A DNA stretch of 64,000 nt from Dipteris shenzhenensis (taxonomy: Eukaryota > Polypodiophyta > Polypodiopsida > Gleicheniales): assembly GCA_047967505.1 (NCBI GenBank), contig CM106539.1, one strand, 5' to 3'. The translations under genes were made by a program, and so were the position numbers. This document shows positions 8,540 to 20,430 of the stretch, one piece after another. Each line of letters opens with the position of its first letter. The stretch's first letter is position 1. The notes under the pieces are model-generated. The model was not told the origin of the DNA. It made no database searches and was given only the letters and a program-made list of their open reading frames with translations.

Positions 8540-11240
8540 AGTTTCACATATGGAGGCAACATGGTACTTATGGGCTTCCCCCTCTCCATATTGAAATGCT
8601 TAAGAACCTTGCCAATGTCTCCTTTTGAGATAAGAAGAGCACTTTCCTGCTTCTGTCCTTGACAATCGTCATGCCAAGTGTGTGACTAGCATCATGCAAA
8701 TCCTTCATATCGAAGGTCTCATGCAACCCTTCATCAAGGCATCCATGTCATGTGTAGACGTTCTAGCAATCAACAACATATCATCCACATATGGGATCAA
8801 GATCAGAAGGTTGCTATCCAATGCCTTCTTACTGTAGAGGCAATGATCTATTTCACTTCTATTATACCTTGGGATCTCATAAAGGCATCAACCTTATGGT
8901 ACCACTCCCTTGAAGCTTGCTTCACCCCATAAAGTCTCTTTTGAAAACGAGCCAAATCCCAAGTTCCATTCGTCATTAGAGAATCCGTCTCTGACTGCAT
9001 AGCCTTCTCCCACTTATGCTTGTCATCCCTAGACATAGCATCTGCATAGCATGAAGGATTACCACAATCTATCAGCATGACATAGTCAAGAGACGGTGTG
9101 TATCTTTTCGGAGGATGTGAGACTCTCATAGAACATCTTAACACTTTCTCAACATGAGCTCTTGGCTGTCCCAACTGCATATCCTGCATAATCTGAGGTT
9201 GTCCACGTGGCTACGACTCTCCCACCTCACGATCTATGGGATGTCCATGCGTTGCATCAAGTGGAACATGCCTACCATGCGGTGCATATGGTGGCTATCT
9301 ATCCTCTTGAAACACCACTCTACGTATTTCAATAGTTTTCTATGGCTTCTTGTGCATCTTGTCTTTAAAGATAACATCATGGCTACGTACTATCTTTCTA
9401 GCCTCTAGATCCCATAAGCAGTATCCCATCTCTCCTAAATCATGCCTACCATGCAGTGCATATGGTGGCTATCTGTCCTCTTGAAACACCACTCTACGTA
9501 TTTCAATAGTCTTCTATGACTTTCTGTGCATCTTGTCTTCTTTAAAGATAACATCATGGCTATGTACTATCTTTCTAGCCTCTGGATCCCATAAGTGGTA
9601 TCCCATCTCTCCTAAATCAACGTACCCAAGAAATATGCATTTCCTTGACTTTAGATCAAGCTTGCTGCGTTTTTCCTTAGGCCCATGCACAAAGGCCTCA
9701 CGACCAAACACTCGTAGATGGTCATAAGAAGGTGGCTTGCTTGACCAAGCCTCTTCAGGTACTTTCCCCATCTAAAGCCTTAGTAGGTGATCTGTTATTA
9801 AGATGCATTTATGTCTTCATAGCCTCTGCCCAAAAACCATATGGAAGATCGGCATTTAAAAGCATGCTAAGTTGTCTTTCCTATATAGTCCGTTTCATCT
9901 TCTCAACAACACCACTTTGAGAAGGATCTTTAGGCATAGACAATTCCCTTTTAATACCATGCATCTCACAGAATTTATGAAAGACATGAGAGAGATACTC
10001 TCCTCCATTATTTGTCCATAAGCACTTAAGCTTCTTTTCGGACTGATTTTTAGCATATGCCAAGAACTTCTAAAATACATCAAAGGTATCACTATTCTGC
10101 CAAATCGGATATACCCATAGTTTGTGTATAGCATCATCAATGAAAGTGACAAAATATGATGCACCATCCAATGAAATAGTAGGCATAGGTCCACATGCAT
10201 CACTATGAACCAACTCCATTGGTTCAATCTTCTGACTGCAACACAATTTCTTATGTGGAGACCTAGTTTGTTTGCCATACATACAATGCTCACAAATAGT
10301 AAAATCTGAAAAATTGAAGTTCGGGACATATTGCAAATGAGAAAGCATTTTCATTCCACTCATACTCATGTGACCCAAACAACGATGCGACAAGGATGCA
10401 ACTGGCTGCTCGGTAATGGCAATCACATGGTTATGCACACCAGATACATGCAATGGATATAGTGTATCACATTTGCATCCTCTAGCCACAACTAGTGATC
10501 CTTTTGCAATCTTTTGGGACTTATTCCCAAAAGACACATGATACCCACAATTATCCAACTGTTGAGTAGAAATTAAGGTCTTAGTGAGATTCGCGGCATG
10601 TCTAATATTATGCAAAACAAAAGCAGGTCCATTTGCAAAAGATAAATGTATGTCCCCCACACCACCAATGTCACACACATAATTGTTGCCTAGCTTTGCA
10701 CATCTGCTCCTACTAGCATCATATGAGTGAATCCACTCTCTATGCGGAGTAATATGAAAAGATGCACTTGAATCAATGATCCAATCCTGATCATCTAAGG
10801 CAACAAGAAAGTCATCTGGCAAAGTGGAAGCATACAAGACATCACCATCATTATGGTCACTACAAATGACATTCACTTCATCAATCACTACTGCCTTACC
10901 CTTTGCATCCTTCTTTGCATCTCGGTCTTTCTCTTTGCATCTCGGTCTTTCTCTTTGGCCTTCTTGTCCTTCTTCATTTGAAGCAATCTTTCTTTATGTG
11001 ACCTTTCTTACCAGAATAATAGCATTCAATGTCCTTCTTGGATCCTGACTTGCTGTGTGATCTCTCTCTTTGACAAGATTTCCCCCTTGCTTGGGATCTC
11101 TCTCTTATTGTCAATGCACTAGAGCTCTTATTTGCATCAACATTTTTCCAATTTTCCTCTTCAATGAGCAAAATACTCTCAACATTTGCACATGTGAGGC
11201 CATAGGCTTTCTCAGCATTGAGAAGCAATACATCAATATC
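8540..11240 (-). pseudogene. Old copia gag-pol relic (copia D)
   Basis: Minus-strand pieces in copia order from high to low coordinates. A gag tail with zinc knuckle CYYSGKKGHIKKDC (second Cys replaced by Ser) is near 10,990-11,040. A protease region reads DSSASFH instead of DSGASFH near 10,770. The GAG-pre-integrase segment CLGHMSMSGMKML and CEHCMYGKQT is near 10,270-10,390. Integrase pieces with NGGEYLSHVF lie at 9881-10,063 and an integrase tail at 9514-9771. Reverse-transcriptase scraps occupy 8540-9189. The pieces use different frames and carry stops. The RNase H end and both LTRs are absent. It resembles copia F in wording but is far more diverged. Confidence 0.85.
9267..9614 (-). repeat. 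174-bp tandem duplication inside copia D
   Basis: CATGCCTACCATGCGGTGCA at 9267 recurs with one change at 9441. The following 170 bases match closely, repeating the integrase-tail segment. The period of 174 bp is a multiple of three. Confidence 0.75.
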
Positions 11241-11258
11241 CTGTTGTCTCTCTTGAGC

Positions 11259-11760
11259 CTAATGAGTAGCCTCCCAAAAAGGAAAGACATTGTCCAAGAT
11301 ACTATGATCTTGAACAAAACATGTTTGTGTAACTCTGATGATATCTAAAATAAGGGGTCTCAAGCGAAGAGCCAAAGTATTTGCTAAGATGTTATAGGAA
11401 ATCCCTAGTAGAATGATCGGTCTACAATTTCTTAGAATAGTCTTATCTCCCATTTTCGAGATGATACAAATAAGACATGTGCATAGGGACTTGCCCAAAG
11501 ATCATGCTTGAAGATCCTCCTGAAAGGTAGAGAGTGCACCGGTCTAATGATGTCCCAACGAGTGTTGAATAACAATGGTGATAAACCATTCTCTCCTCGA
11601 CATCTGTCACTAGGAAGCCCCTACAAGGCATCTGTAACCTCCTAAAGAGTAATGGGACTATCAAGAATATCACTCATCCTCTCATCCTATCTAAAACCAT
11701 TAGAGGTTATATGTCTCCAGATTTCCTCTCTTGCCCCCTGAATCTCCTTTGTAACTAGAG
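11259..11760 (-). pseudogene. LINE reverse-transcriptase fragment
   Basis: The minus strand encodes LRNCRPIILLGISYNILAN followed by RLRPLILDIIRVTQTCFV and HSILDNVF. This is the block 'NWRPISLLN.SYKILAK...RL..I...Q..F...R.I.DN' of plant non-LTR retrotransposon reverse transcriptases. Frames break upstream and downstream. The catalytic ADD block is not present. It directly follows the copia D gag end, so one relic was probably inserted in or joined to the other. Confidence 0.65.
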
Positions 11761-12415
11761 GTGTTATATAAAAATCAGACTAAAAATTCATAGTGATCTA
11801 CATGAGTCGCAACCGAAGAGTTCTCAAAGCATCACTCTTGAGCATTGAAACACGACCTCTTATATAGAGGGAGTTTGATTATTTTCACCAAATACCAACC
11901 TCGTTGACCTTGGGCTATAAAGAGGCAACCCTTTGAGATCATTGGCATCAAATCATCTAGCAAGAGATCTTCTTAAAAATAGCCCATCACCTAGTATATG
12001 ACTAGATTGCCATCTAATCTTAGTATGGGAGTGCCATCATTTGTACTACATGACTATAGGAAAAAAAGTTTATGATTTGCTATGTACTATCTATTATTTT
12101 TTTGGATTTTATCAAATGCACAGTGTGTCGAAGAAACAAAGTGCTCAAAGGTAGAAGATGGTGGTCATAAGAGGGAAAGAAGAGAGATGAAGGAGGACCA
12201 CACAAATGGAGCCAACATATAATCACATTGACTATTAGCCTTATCAAAAGAAGGCCTAGGTGATCCACCCATACAATGGGGAAAACTACCCAATAAATAG
12301 AACTAGGTCCCCCTCTACATATCCAAATCTTACCTAGAATCCACTTAATCCAATCACGCGGATGATCAAATCTCAGCATTGTGCAATTTTATGCTACATA
12401 GGGTTTGCATATGCT
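11761..12415. other. Mostly unrecognised; weak LINE-like end
   Basis: Around 12,330-12,380 the minus strand reads FDHPRDWIKWILG, similar to the FGF.P.WI.WI segment of LINE reverse transcriptases, so this may continue the fragment at 11,259-11,760 in another frame. Nothing else is recognisable. Confidence 0.35.
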
Positions 12416-13190
12416 AACCTCACCAAGTACAACCTAGGCAACTTTTACCTAAAGCCACACCTCTATCTCCATGTGCATGTAATTCATAATTTGATGTTGA
12501 CTTCATGTCTTTGATGTACTCAATCAATTGAAGTTTGGTTGATTCTATTGCTTCATGTCTCTAAGACTCAAGAATGTTCTTGAAAACGTTGATAACGACA
12601 ATTTTTTTGTTAAATTACATGTAATGTGCAATTATAAGTATATTAAACTCTATCGATGAACTAACATGTCGTGGGGACCGCCCAAACAAGCCACTATGGA
12701 GAGCTCAACCTTCACCACTAGTTCCTTGTGAGAGCCATCATTCGTGGAATCTTGCAATGTCATCACTCCATTTTTCAGATTCTTCTCGTGTGCATTCCAC
12801 TCAAGGGGGAGGGAGAGGGAAAGAGAGTAGAGAAAGGAAATCATGAGTGTGGTGAAAGGGGAAAACGTAATTGTAGCGATGCAACAAGGTAGTAAGGGGG
12901 AAGGAGAGATAATGGAAACACCACCTAAGTGAAGGAAGCTCCGAGTTCTCTATTCCTCAAACTTGAAAATGAAAAATGAAGACCAAAATCAAATGACTTG
13001 GCTTTTATACATACACCTTTTGAAGGGAGGGTCAACCCCAATCCTTTGAGTCTTATCTTCTAGCCTTGTATTATTTTCCTTCTTTGGCCCATGGCCTATT
13101 TCTTTATACAACATCAATTTGAAGACTAACAGAATGACAAAGAATGAAAAAATGTACAAAGGTAGTTGAGGATCTTGCGGTGTGTAACAT
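12416..13190 (-). repeat. 3' LTR of element E (right copy)
   Basis: Begins TGTTACACACC on the minus strand directly after the purine tract AAGAAGGGGGGCA. It matches 3390-4167 inverted, including a TATA-like segment, and loses similarity at about 12,416. It differs from the left copy at many single bases, so the two insertions are not recent. Confidence 0.55.
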
Positions 13191-13205
13191 GCCCCCCTTC
13201 TTATT

Positions 13206-13565
13206 TCTGGTGCCATCTTCGGACCTACTAAGCTCACAGCAGGTTGGTCGCTAGGACCGCTTTCATAAGGTTGTGATGAGCAAAAGCTTTTTTGGACAAG
13301 CTTGTGAAGTATGGGCATGGTGTCCATAATCGTGTGTCCATCATATTTTTGAAGGTGCGTATATGAAACGCATGTAAATTTCTTACCGTGAGGTAGAGCC
13401 GGTAGATTTACTTTAAGTCTGGGCCTTTGTTTGTATTAAACAAGATTGGCTTTTTGATTCCCAATTCCTGTTCTTCTATGGTGGGTGAGAGCTTGGGCAT
13501 TTCATCCAAGAGTAGGATGATTAGCCTATCAAAATGGTAGGCCACTACTACTACTAGATCTGTCA
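13206..13565 (-). pseudogene. Element E ORF fragment, right copy
   Basis: The minus-strand translation carries the same YHFDRLIILLLDE and HAFHIRTFKNMMD motifs as 3016-3354 with a few substitutions. It also has extra in-frame stops, including one where the left copy has a sense codon near the ORF end. Family and function are unrecognised. Confidence 0.4.
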
Positions 13566-13898
13566 CCTATTTGTACTTTTCATTCCAATCATGCAGTTGT
13601 GACATGAACCCATTTGTTGTGAGTACAAGAGGGAATTTGAACTTGTTAAAATTATATTTGACATTCGAGTCCATTTTCCTCAAATCCTAGAATGTTTGCC
13701 AACCATAGTTGCATTGGATTGGCATGTAGGTCGGGTTGATGCGCTTTGGCTGGGCAGAGTTGCAGTAATAATTCCGGGTTATGAAATTATTTGTGAGAGA
13801 TGGTATGTGCCATTTAGGTTGTACTCCCATGTCTTCTAGTGTTGGTGGAAAGATGCTATGAGATGGTCTTTTGTAGCCTCAACATAGCTTCTTAGGAT

Positions 13899-13903
13899 GT
13901 TCA
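13899..13903. repeat. Target-site duplication of copia F (left)
   Basis: GTTCA directly precedes the TGAGAG start of the left LTR. It is identical to 19,792-19,796 after the right LTR, showing insertion of F here. Confidence 0.9.
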
Positions 13904-14074
13904 TGAGAGTGCTCTCAACGGAAGCAAGAATGGAAGAAGGAGAGAGAGAGACAGAGAGCCACACAAGTTTTGGTGGGTGCAGAACCACCCTAATCTTCTT
14001 TTTCATTCATTTATATATGTGTTTGAGTATTGTACATAACTGGGGTTAAGGCACAGTGACCTTTAACCCCCACA
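13904..14074 (-). repeat. Copia F 3' LTR
   Basis: 171 bp, TG...CA termini, paired with 19,621-19,791. Confidence 0.93.
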
Positions 14075-14085
14075 ACCTCCCACTT
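14075..14085 (-). other. Copia F polypurine tract
   Basis: AAGTGGGAGGT on the minus strand, immediately upstream of the 3' LTR. It is identical to the tract of copia B at 46,713-46,723, indicating that the two are relatives. Confidence 0.8.
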
Positions 14086-14127
14086 AAAGGACAATGTGCC
14101 TTTAAGGGAGAATAACTAGTGAGCATA

Positions 14128-16128
14128 CTATCCAATGCCCATCAATACACGACAATACTCAAACCGTTGACTAGGTAGACTCTTCGTCAGCATATCTGCA
14201 GGGTTATCATCTGTATGAACCTTGACAAGCTCTATGCGCTTGTCCTCAAGTACCTCCCTGATGAAATGGTACCTGACCTCAATGTGTTTGGTCTTTGCAT
14301 GAAAGACCGGATTCCGTGCTAGCTGAATAGCACTCATGGAATCACTATGCAATGTCGGTACACCTGTATGAATCCCCAAATCTCCCACTAGCCGATCAAG
14401 CCATATAGCCTCCTTGCAACCCTCTGTGGCTGCAACATACTCAGCCTCTATGGTAGACAAAGCAACGCACTTCTGTGCACGAGACATCCACGACACTGCA
14501 CCACCTGCAAAGGTGAACACATAACCAGAAGTGGATCTCCTACTATCCACATGCCCTGCATAGTCTGAATCTGTGTACCCAAGTACACGCATGTCTCCTT
14601 TACCAAAGCAAATGCACATCTCCTTGGTACCCTTCATGTACCTCATGATGCACTTAACTGCCTCCCAATGCCTCTTTCCTGGATTAGCCATATAGTGGCT
14701 AACAACTCCCACTGCAAATGCAATGTCTGGTCTAGTAGCTATCATAGCATACATAAGACTCCCAACTGCTGATGCATAAGGAACCTTGGCCATCATGGCC
14801 TTTTCCTCATCTGATTTGGGACTATCTGTATGACTCAGTTTCACATATGGAGGCAATGGAGTACTCACTGCCTTCCCCCCCTCCATATTGAAACGCTGTA
14901 ATACTTTTGTAACATACTCTTTTTGTGAAAGCCAAAGGAGTTTCCTACTCCAATCACGCGTGATGCGCATACCAAGAATATGACCTGCAAGTCCCAAATC
15001 CTTCATATCAAAGGCCTCATGCAACTTGGCCTTTAATGCATCTAGCTCATAAGTATTCTTGCTAGCCAATAGCATATCATCCACATATAGTGCCAAGATT
15101 ATCAGGCTATTATCCTTAGCCCTTTTAGTGTAGAGGCAGTGATCAATTTCACTCCTTCTAAAACCCTGGGACCGAATGAAAGCATCAAACTTCTGATACC
15201 ATTCTCTAGGTGCTTGCTTAAGACCATAGAGACTCTTCTTTAGCTTGCAAACTAAATGCTCTTTTCCCTTTTCTTCAAAGCCTTTCGGCTGCACCATGTA
15301 AATTTCCTCATGCAAATCCCCATGCAAGAAAGCTGTCTTGACATCCATTTGCATAAGCTCCATATCCTCTACTGCCACTAGTCCAAGCATGCATCTAAGT
15401 GTGGTCATCTTCACAACCGGAGAAAATATCTCATCAAAGTCCACACCTTTCTCTTGCTTGAACCCTTTAGCAACCAAACGGGCCTTGTACCTAGGCACAT
15501 CATCAGCTGTGACCTTCATTTTGTAGACCCATTTACATGGCAATGCTTTCTTTCCATGTGGCAAAGAAACCAAGTCCCAAGTCTTATTCTTCATAAGTGA
15601 ACTCATCTCTGATTGCATAGCATACTCCCACTTGCGTTGATCCTCACGCATCATAGCCTCTTTATAGCAAGAAGGCTCCCCGCAATCAGTAAGCATCACA
15701 TAGTCTACCCCTGGAACAAACCTATCAGGCAGTCTAGACACTCTAGATGATCTTCTCAAGGGCATTTTAGCTTGCTGTCCCATTTGCATATCAGCCACAT
15801 TTGGCTCATCATTTCCACCAACAGATGATCCATCATCTACCCTTGATTGTATACCTGTGGGAGTACTTGGTGGTACCATTTCTTGCACATTTGGTGCATG
15901 GACAGCTTGCTGCCTATCAACATATGCAGGTGGATTCACATCCTGGAAAGTGATTCTCCTCATTTCCACATCCCTCATGGGTGCCTTATGCATCTTCTTC
16001 TCATTGAAGACCACATCATGGCTGCGTATGATCTTCTTTGCTTCTGGATCCCAAAGACGATAGCCCATCTCTCCACTTTCACCATAACCCAGAAAGATGC
16101 ATTTCCTAGACTTAGGATCTAGCTTCTT
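14128..16128 (-). pseudogene. Copia F integrase tail, reverse transcriptase and RNase H
   Basis: An open frame of about 646 codons (14,128-16,068) plus the codons up to the TGA at 16,129. It contains the integrase tail (MGYRLWDPEAKKI), the reverse-transcriptase opening WVYKMKV, PRYKARLVAKGFKQ, the D-containing MDVKTAFLHGDL, the catalytic YVDDML, and the RNase H blocks GYTDSDYAGH, ALSTIEAEYVAA and HIEVRYHFIREV. It ends LMGIG before the polypurine tract, as does copia B. This domain looks intact; only its connection to integrase is broken. It once copied element RNA to DNA in the cytoplasmic particle (family knowledge). Confidence 0.92.
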
Positions 16129-16539
16129 TCAAAGCTCTTTTGGCACATGTGCATATGCCTCACACCCAAATATACGCAAATGAGAGTAAGAGGGCTTCTT
16201 GCCACTCCATGCCTCTTCAGGAATACCACCATCCAAACTCTTACTAGGTGATCTATTGATCACATGCACTGTAGTCTTCATTACCTCAGCCCAAAAACCA
16301 CCAGAAAGACTTGCATTGGAAAGCATGCATTGCAACCTTTCTTGAATGGTACGGTTCATCTTTTTTGCAACTGGATTTTGCTCTGAAGTACGAGGGGATG
16401 TGAGCTCCCTCTTAATCCCACGTGTATCATAGAAATGCTGAAAGTCATGAGAGAGATATTCTCCACCATTGTCAGTCCGTAGGCATTTAAGCATTCTACC
16501 TGACTGATTCTCAACCAAGGCCAGCCATTTCTGAAATAC
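16129..16539 (-). pseudogene. Copia F integrase core, flanked by nonsense codons
   Basis: Continues the integrase between a TAG (16,540-16,542, after KSDVF) and a TGA (16,129-16,131, after VPKEL). It shows RTDNGGEYLSHDF with the second catalytic Asp, then a Glu-block with PVAKKMNRTI where relatives have GVAERMNRT. The usual Glu of that block reads as Lys here. That substitution plus the two stops would disable integration. Confidence 0.88.
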
Positions 16540-17277
16540 CTAGAACACATCACTCTTTCGAGCTATAGCATAAGCCCACACTTTCCTAGTTGCATCATCA
16601 ATGAATGTCACATAGTATTCAGCCCCACCTAATGACCGTGTAGGCATGGGACCGCATACATCTGAATGCACTAAATCAAGCTTTTCAAACTCTTTCTTTC
16701 CCCTTCTTTTATGGGCTGATTTAGTCTGCTTCCCATAGAGACAGTGCTCACAAAATTCAAAATCAGAGAAACTCAAATGCGGTACATAACCCAAATGGCA
16801 TAAAAGTTTCATTCCATTCTGGCTCATGTGCCCCAACCTACAATGCCACAAAGAAGTGCTTGGCTGCTCGGTTATTGCAACAACATGATCAAATACCCCT
16901 GATACATGTAAGGGATACAAAGTCCCACACTTGGCACCCCTAGCCAAAAGCATAGAGCCCTTTTGAATTTTCCAACTTTGAAAGCCAAAAGTGGTGTGAA
17001 AACCAGCATCATCTAGCTGACCCACTGAAATAAGACTCTTGGTCAGCTTAGGCACATGTCTCACATGTTTCAAAACAAATGCAGACCCATTTGCAAAAGA
17101 AAACTTTATGTCACCTGCTCCCACTATGTCACATGCATAGTCATTTCCAAGATGCACACAACCTGTCTTTCCACTATCATAAGTGGAGAACCATTCCCTA
17201 TGGGGAGTAACATGGAATGAAGCACCAGAATCCAAAATCCAATCCTGGGAATATGCATCATCTGAAGTGGTAAGCAA
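16540..17277 (-). pseudogene. Copia F protease, GAG-pre-integrase and integrase start
   Basis: Protease motif WILDSGASFHVT near 17,230. GAG-pre-integrase zinc-binding block LGHMSQNGMKLL and CEHCLYGKQTKSAHKR near 16,740-16,840. The first catalytic Asp of integrase is in LVHSDVCGPMPT near 16,650. The frame ends at a TAG after KSDVF. It lies in a different frame from gag, the result of a frameshift near 17,280. Confidence 0.9.
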
Positions 17278-17279
17278 CT

Positions 17280-18194
17280 CTCTGTAGATAAACTAGACAT
17301 GAAGAGAACGTCATTGTCACTATCATGTGTGATTGCATTGATCTCCTCGATCTTTACTTTTCCTTTGTCCTCCCTTGGACTCTCTTCCTTTTGATTTGCA
17401 CCCCAATTTGCATTCTTTTTCTTATCCTTTTGCTCTCTTTTCAGCTTGTAGCAATCCTTTTTCATATGGCCCTTCTTGCCACAATGGTAACACTCAATGT
17501 TCCGTGCCTTGGATTTGCTACGAGACTTCCCTCTTTCTTGGGACTTCCCCCTGAACTGTGATCTGCCCCTTTGCACATTTAAGGCTGCATCGTACTTGTT
17601 GCCATCCATAGACTTCCGTCTAATCTCCTCGGCCAACAAGCTACCCACAACATCATCAAATTTCAGTACTCCACCAGGTGCAAAGTTACTGACAGCTGTA
17701 CGGAAGGTATCCCATGAGGATGGCAATGAACATAAGAGAAATATTGCCTTAGTCTCTGCATCAAAATTCATTTTCTGAGCCTGAAGTTGGCTGAAAATAA
17801 TATTGAATTCATTCAAATGAGAAGCAATGGAGACCCCTTCCTTCATCTGCAGCTCAAACAACCTCTTCATGAGGTAAACTTTATTAGAGGCAGTTTCCTT
17901 CTCATAAGTGGCACACAGTTTCTTCCACAAATCTTCCGTAGTCTGCTCATTTACTACTGTGAAATAAACTGACTCTGCAAGATGAAGTCTAATAGTAGAC
18001 TTTGCTAATGCATCCAACTCATTCCAATCATCCTCAGACATATCCGCAGGCTTAGCTTCAATACCTGCCAAGGGATTAATCTGCTTCTTTTGAATAAGCA
18101 CATCCCTTATTTGTTCTTTCCACAAAGAAAAGTTTGTCCCATCAAACTTTTTAATGCTGAAAAACTCCTTTTCAGACATGGAAGAGGATGCCAT
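17280..18194 (-). pseudogene. Copia F gag (nucleocapsid), open up to the frameshift
   Basis: Gag starting MASSSMSEKEFF at 18,194, the first ATG in a typical copia context. It has the UBN2-like gag core (FDGTNFSLWKEQI, LWKKLCATYE, SSWDTFRTAVSNF) and the zinc knuckle CYHCGKKGHMKKDC near 17,456-17,497, followed by a Lys-rich linker. Gag would form the cytoplasmic particle and bind element RNA. The frame runs on into unrelated codons after about 17,280, where the pol frame takes over one register away. Confidence 0.9.
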
Positions 18195-19606
18195 GATGCA
18201 AATAAAACAAAATCCCAAATGCTAGTGCCTGCAAGAGAGAATCACACCAAATACCAAGTGCACCCAAATGTGTATGCCACAATAGAGTGAAATATCACCA
18301 AAACTCAAAGCTCAAAGCATCAAAAGATGCATCTGAATCATGTGCATATACTATGCATCCATATGAGCAAATCTGACCCAAAAGAAAATGCCAATAAGTG
18401 CCAAATGACTCAAGCATAAAACCGTCCACTGGCATATGCATCAATAATATCTCATCCAAGAGAGCATAGCACTATCAGTGCATCACCTGCAATGTTTCAA
18501 AGCTGTCCCTCAGCATAAAATAGCATCCATGTGCAAAGCGTCCATAAAAAATAGCATCCCGCAAGGCAATTTGGGCCTATCAGCGCATCCAACAAGGACC
18601 GCAATGCATCCAAATGGTCTATAAATCATCCATTACAACCCAATGCATACCACGAATGAGCGCACACTACTCAAACTGCAACCAGAGTGATCTGCATAAG
18701 GTATGCTCAAGAAATCATAGTCCCACAGTAATGAGCGCTACTGAAAATAGAACCTGAGATGCTTCAAAACATGGGTGCCATTGCATAATCGGACTCAGCA
18801 AGAAAATCTGCAAATATCTCTCTTCTACTAGAACTCCAAAATCCCAAGCGATGAGTGAGAAATGGGAGTCAACACTTATCCACTGCCATGTGGCATAAAT
18901 CTAAGGTTTCAAAACCTTAGAATGAAAAATGCATAACAGAGAGACGAAATCGAATACACAGAGATTTATAACTCTGAAAATCCTCCACCGAATCATGCAA
19001 GAACTGATAGGTAGGGGTTTTTGGGCGTCCGGAACGCAATGGGACAGACGGTTTTGGAAACCGTGGTCTCAATCACTAGGTCCAACACACGGACTGAAAA
19101 ACGTTTTTGGAAACAGAGCTATCTGTAAACTCCACCGGAGTGTGAATGATGAGCAACATAGAAGTTTTAGGACCTCCTGAGTCCACCGGAACTGACAGAT
19201 CTGCAAATGGTTGCTCCAAACTTGAGTTCCAACACCCGGGCAAAAAACGCAAGAACTGACACAGTGAGTCAGAAATCCAATGAAATGATCCCAGATTCAA
19301 GAATGAAGGTGTTTCCAAGCTCCTAAAGTGAAGTGGACACCAAAAGCAAGCAATAGTTGCCTCTACAAGTCAATATGGAGTCTCTGTCATCGAACGGAAC
19401 AGGGAAAAGCTCAAAAAACGACTTTTTCTTTGAAAGCTCTTAACAGGCTCTCAAAACCACTTCGCAAAGCCAAAGTTACTTTTCCAAAGGTTCCTCCAAG
19501 GTCTCTGCACACTCGAATGCAAGTAAAGTCACCACAGAGCTTCTCCTTCCTCCCACAGAGCTGCTGAGCTTCCAAGCATTCACGCACGCTCAGCTAGATC
19601 ACCCGG
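18195..19606 (-). other. Copia F leader
   Basis: About 1.4 kb between the primer site and gag with no coding content. The gag-proximal part is rich in GCAT/ATGC words. This is the expected place for packaging signals. Confidence 0.7.
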
Positions 19607-19618
19607 GCTCTGATACCA
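19607..19618 (-). other. Copia F primer-binding site
   Basis: TGGTATCAGAGC on the minus strand, two bases inside the 5' LTR, complementary to the 3' end of initiator Met-tRNA. Confidence 0.92.
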
Positions 19619-19620
19619 GT

Positions 19621-19791
19621 TGAGAGTGCTCTCAATGGAAGCAAGAATGGAAGAAGGAGAGAGAGAGACAGAGAGCCACACAAGTTTTGGTGGGTGCAGA
19701 ACCACCCTAATCTTCTTTTTCATTCATTTATATATGTGTTTCCGTATTGTACATAACCGGGGTTAAGGCACAGTGACCTTTAACCCCCACA
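19621..19791 (-). repeat. Copia F 5' LTR
   Basis: 171 bp, TGAGAG...CCCACA, about 98% identical to 13,904-14,074. TTTATATATG near the middle could serve as the TATA region. Confidence 0.93.
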
Positions 19792-19796
19792 GTTCA
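19792..19796. repeat. Target-site duplication of copia F (right)
   Basis: GTTCA, matching 13,899-13,903. Confidence 0.9.
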
Positions 19797-19865
19797 TCCC
19801 TCCATTTCTAGAAGGAATCATTGATGATCTTCATAAGGGTCCTCACATCCATGATGTTGATGAGA

Positions 19866-20430
19866 CTAGGGCCCTGATCCATATGTTATGTACAATTTCA
19901 TGGCTGTAGCATGGTAAATTAAGGGGACCAGGAACATAGGATGGAGTATGTGGTGGTTATGTTTTTCGCAGGCTTTCTTTATTTTTTGATAGAAGTAATC
20001 CACCCAGTTTGTTTTGTACAACTGTGGCTTATGCAGGCATATAAGCAAGTTTACTGGTATGATATTATGATGGTCCACCAGTTCTATCCTTGTTAAGAAC
20101 CTTAGGATGTGAGTTGCTTTCTGGAGTGGAGGCGCGACATTGGTAAAGGGAATGCCACCCTCGTGCTTATGTTGGTTGTACCTCACTGCTCCTTGTAATG
20201 TCAATGAAAGATTTCTTAGATCTACATATGGTACCACGACCACTGGCAACCCATATGCATTCTATACAATTTTCACATTGATTGAAAATCTTCGTTGTTG
20301 ACCATCATCAGAGAGGATGAAGCTCTCTCTTGTATTCCTGTCGTAATTTTTGATGAATTATGCCACAAATTTCATGTTAAGATGGCATGGAAATTTGGTT
20401 CGCAAAGGGCCAAAATCTATTGCCTACAAG
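19866..20430 (-). pseudogene. Unknown ORF of element E, upstream part
   Basis: The minus strand has a coding-like stretch of about 180 codons with two stops. It is fully open at 19,866-20,249, with motifs VVVVPYVDLRNLSLTLQGAV and HPMFLVPLIYHATAMKLYI. A preceding piece reads IKNYDRNTRESFILSDDGQQ. The composition looks like protein rather than random frame, but I recognise no family. It lies upstream, in element E orientation, of the copia F insertion and of the fragment at 13,206-13,565. Confidence 0.4.

Larger units (their letters stand above)
13904..19791 (-). mobile_element. Copia F: full-length, recently inserted, coding damaged
   Basis: A 5,888-bp element on the minus strand with 171-bp LTRs (TGAGAG...CCCACA) at both ends and a perfect 5-bp target duplication. 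The two LTRs differ at about 4 of 171 positions by eye. It has an initiator Met-tRNA primer site beside the 5' LTR, a leader of about 1.4 kb, gag, protease, integrase, reverse transcriptase and RNase H in copia order, and a polypurine tract beside the 3' LTR. The coding region has one frameshift and two nonsense codons, so a full polyprotein cannot be made. It sits inside element E. Confidence 0.95.
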
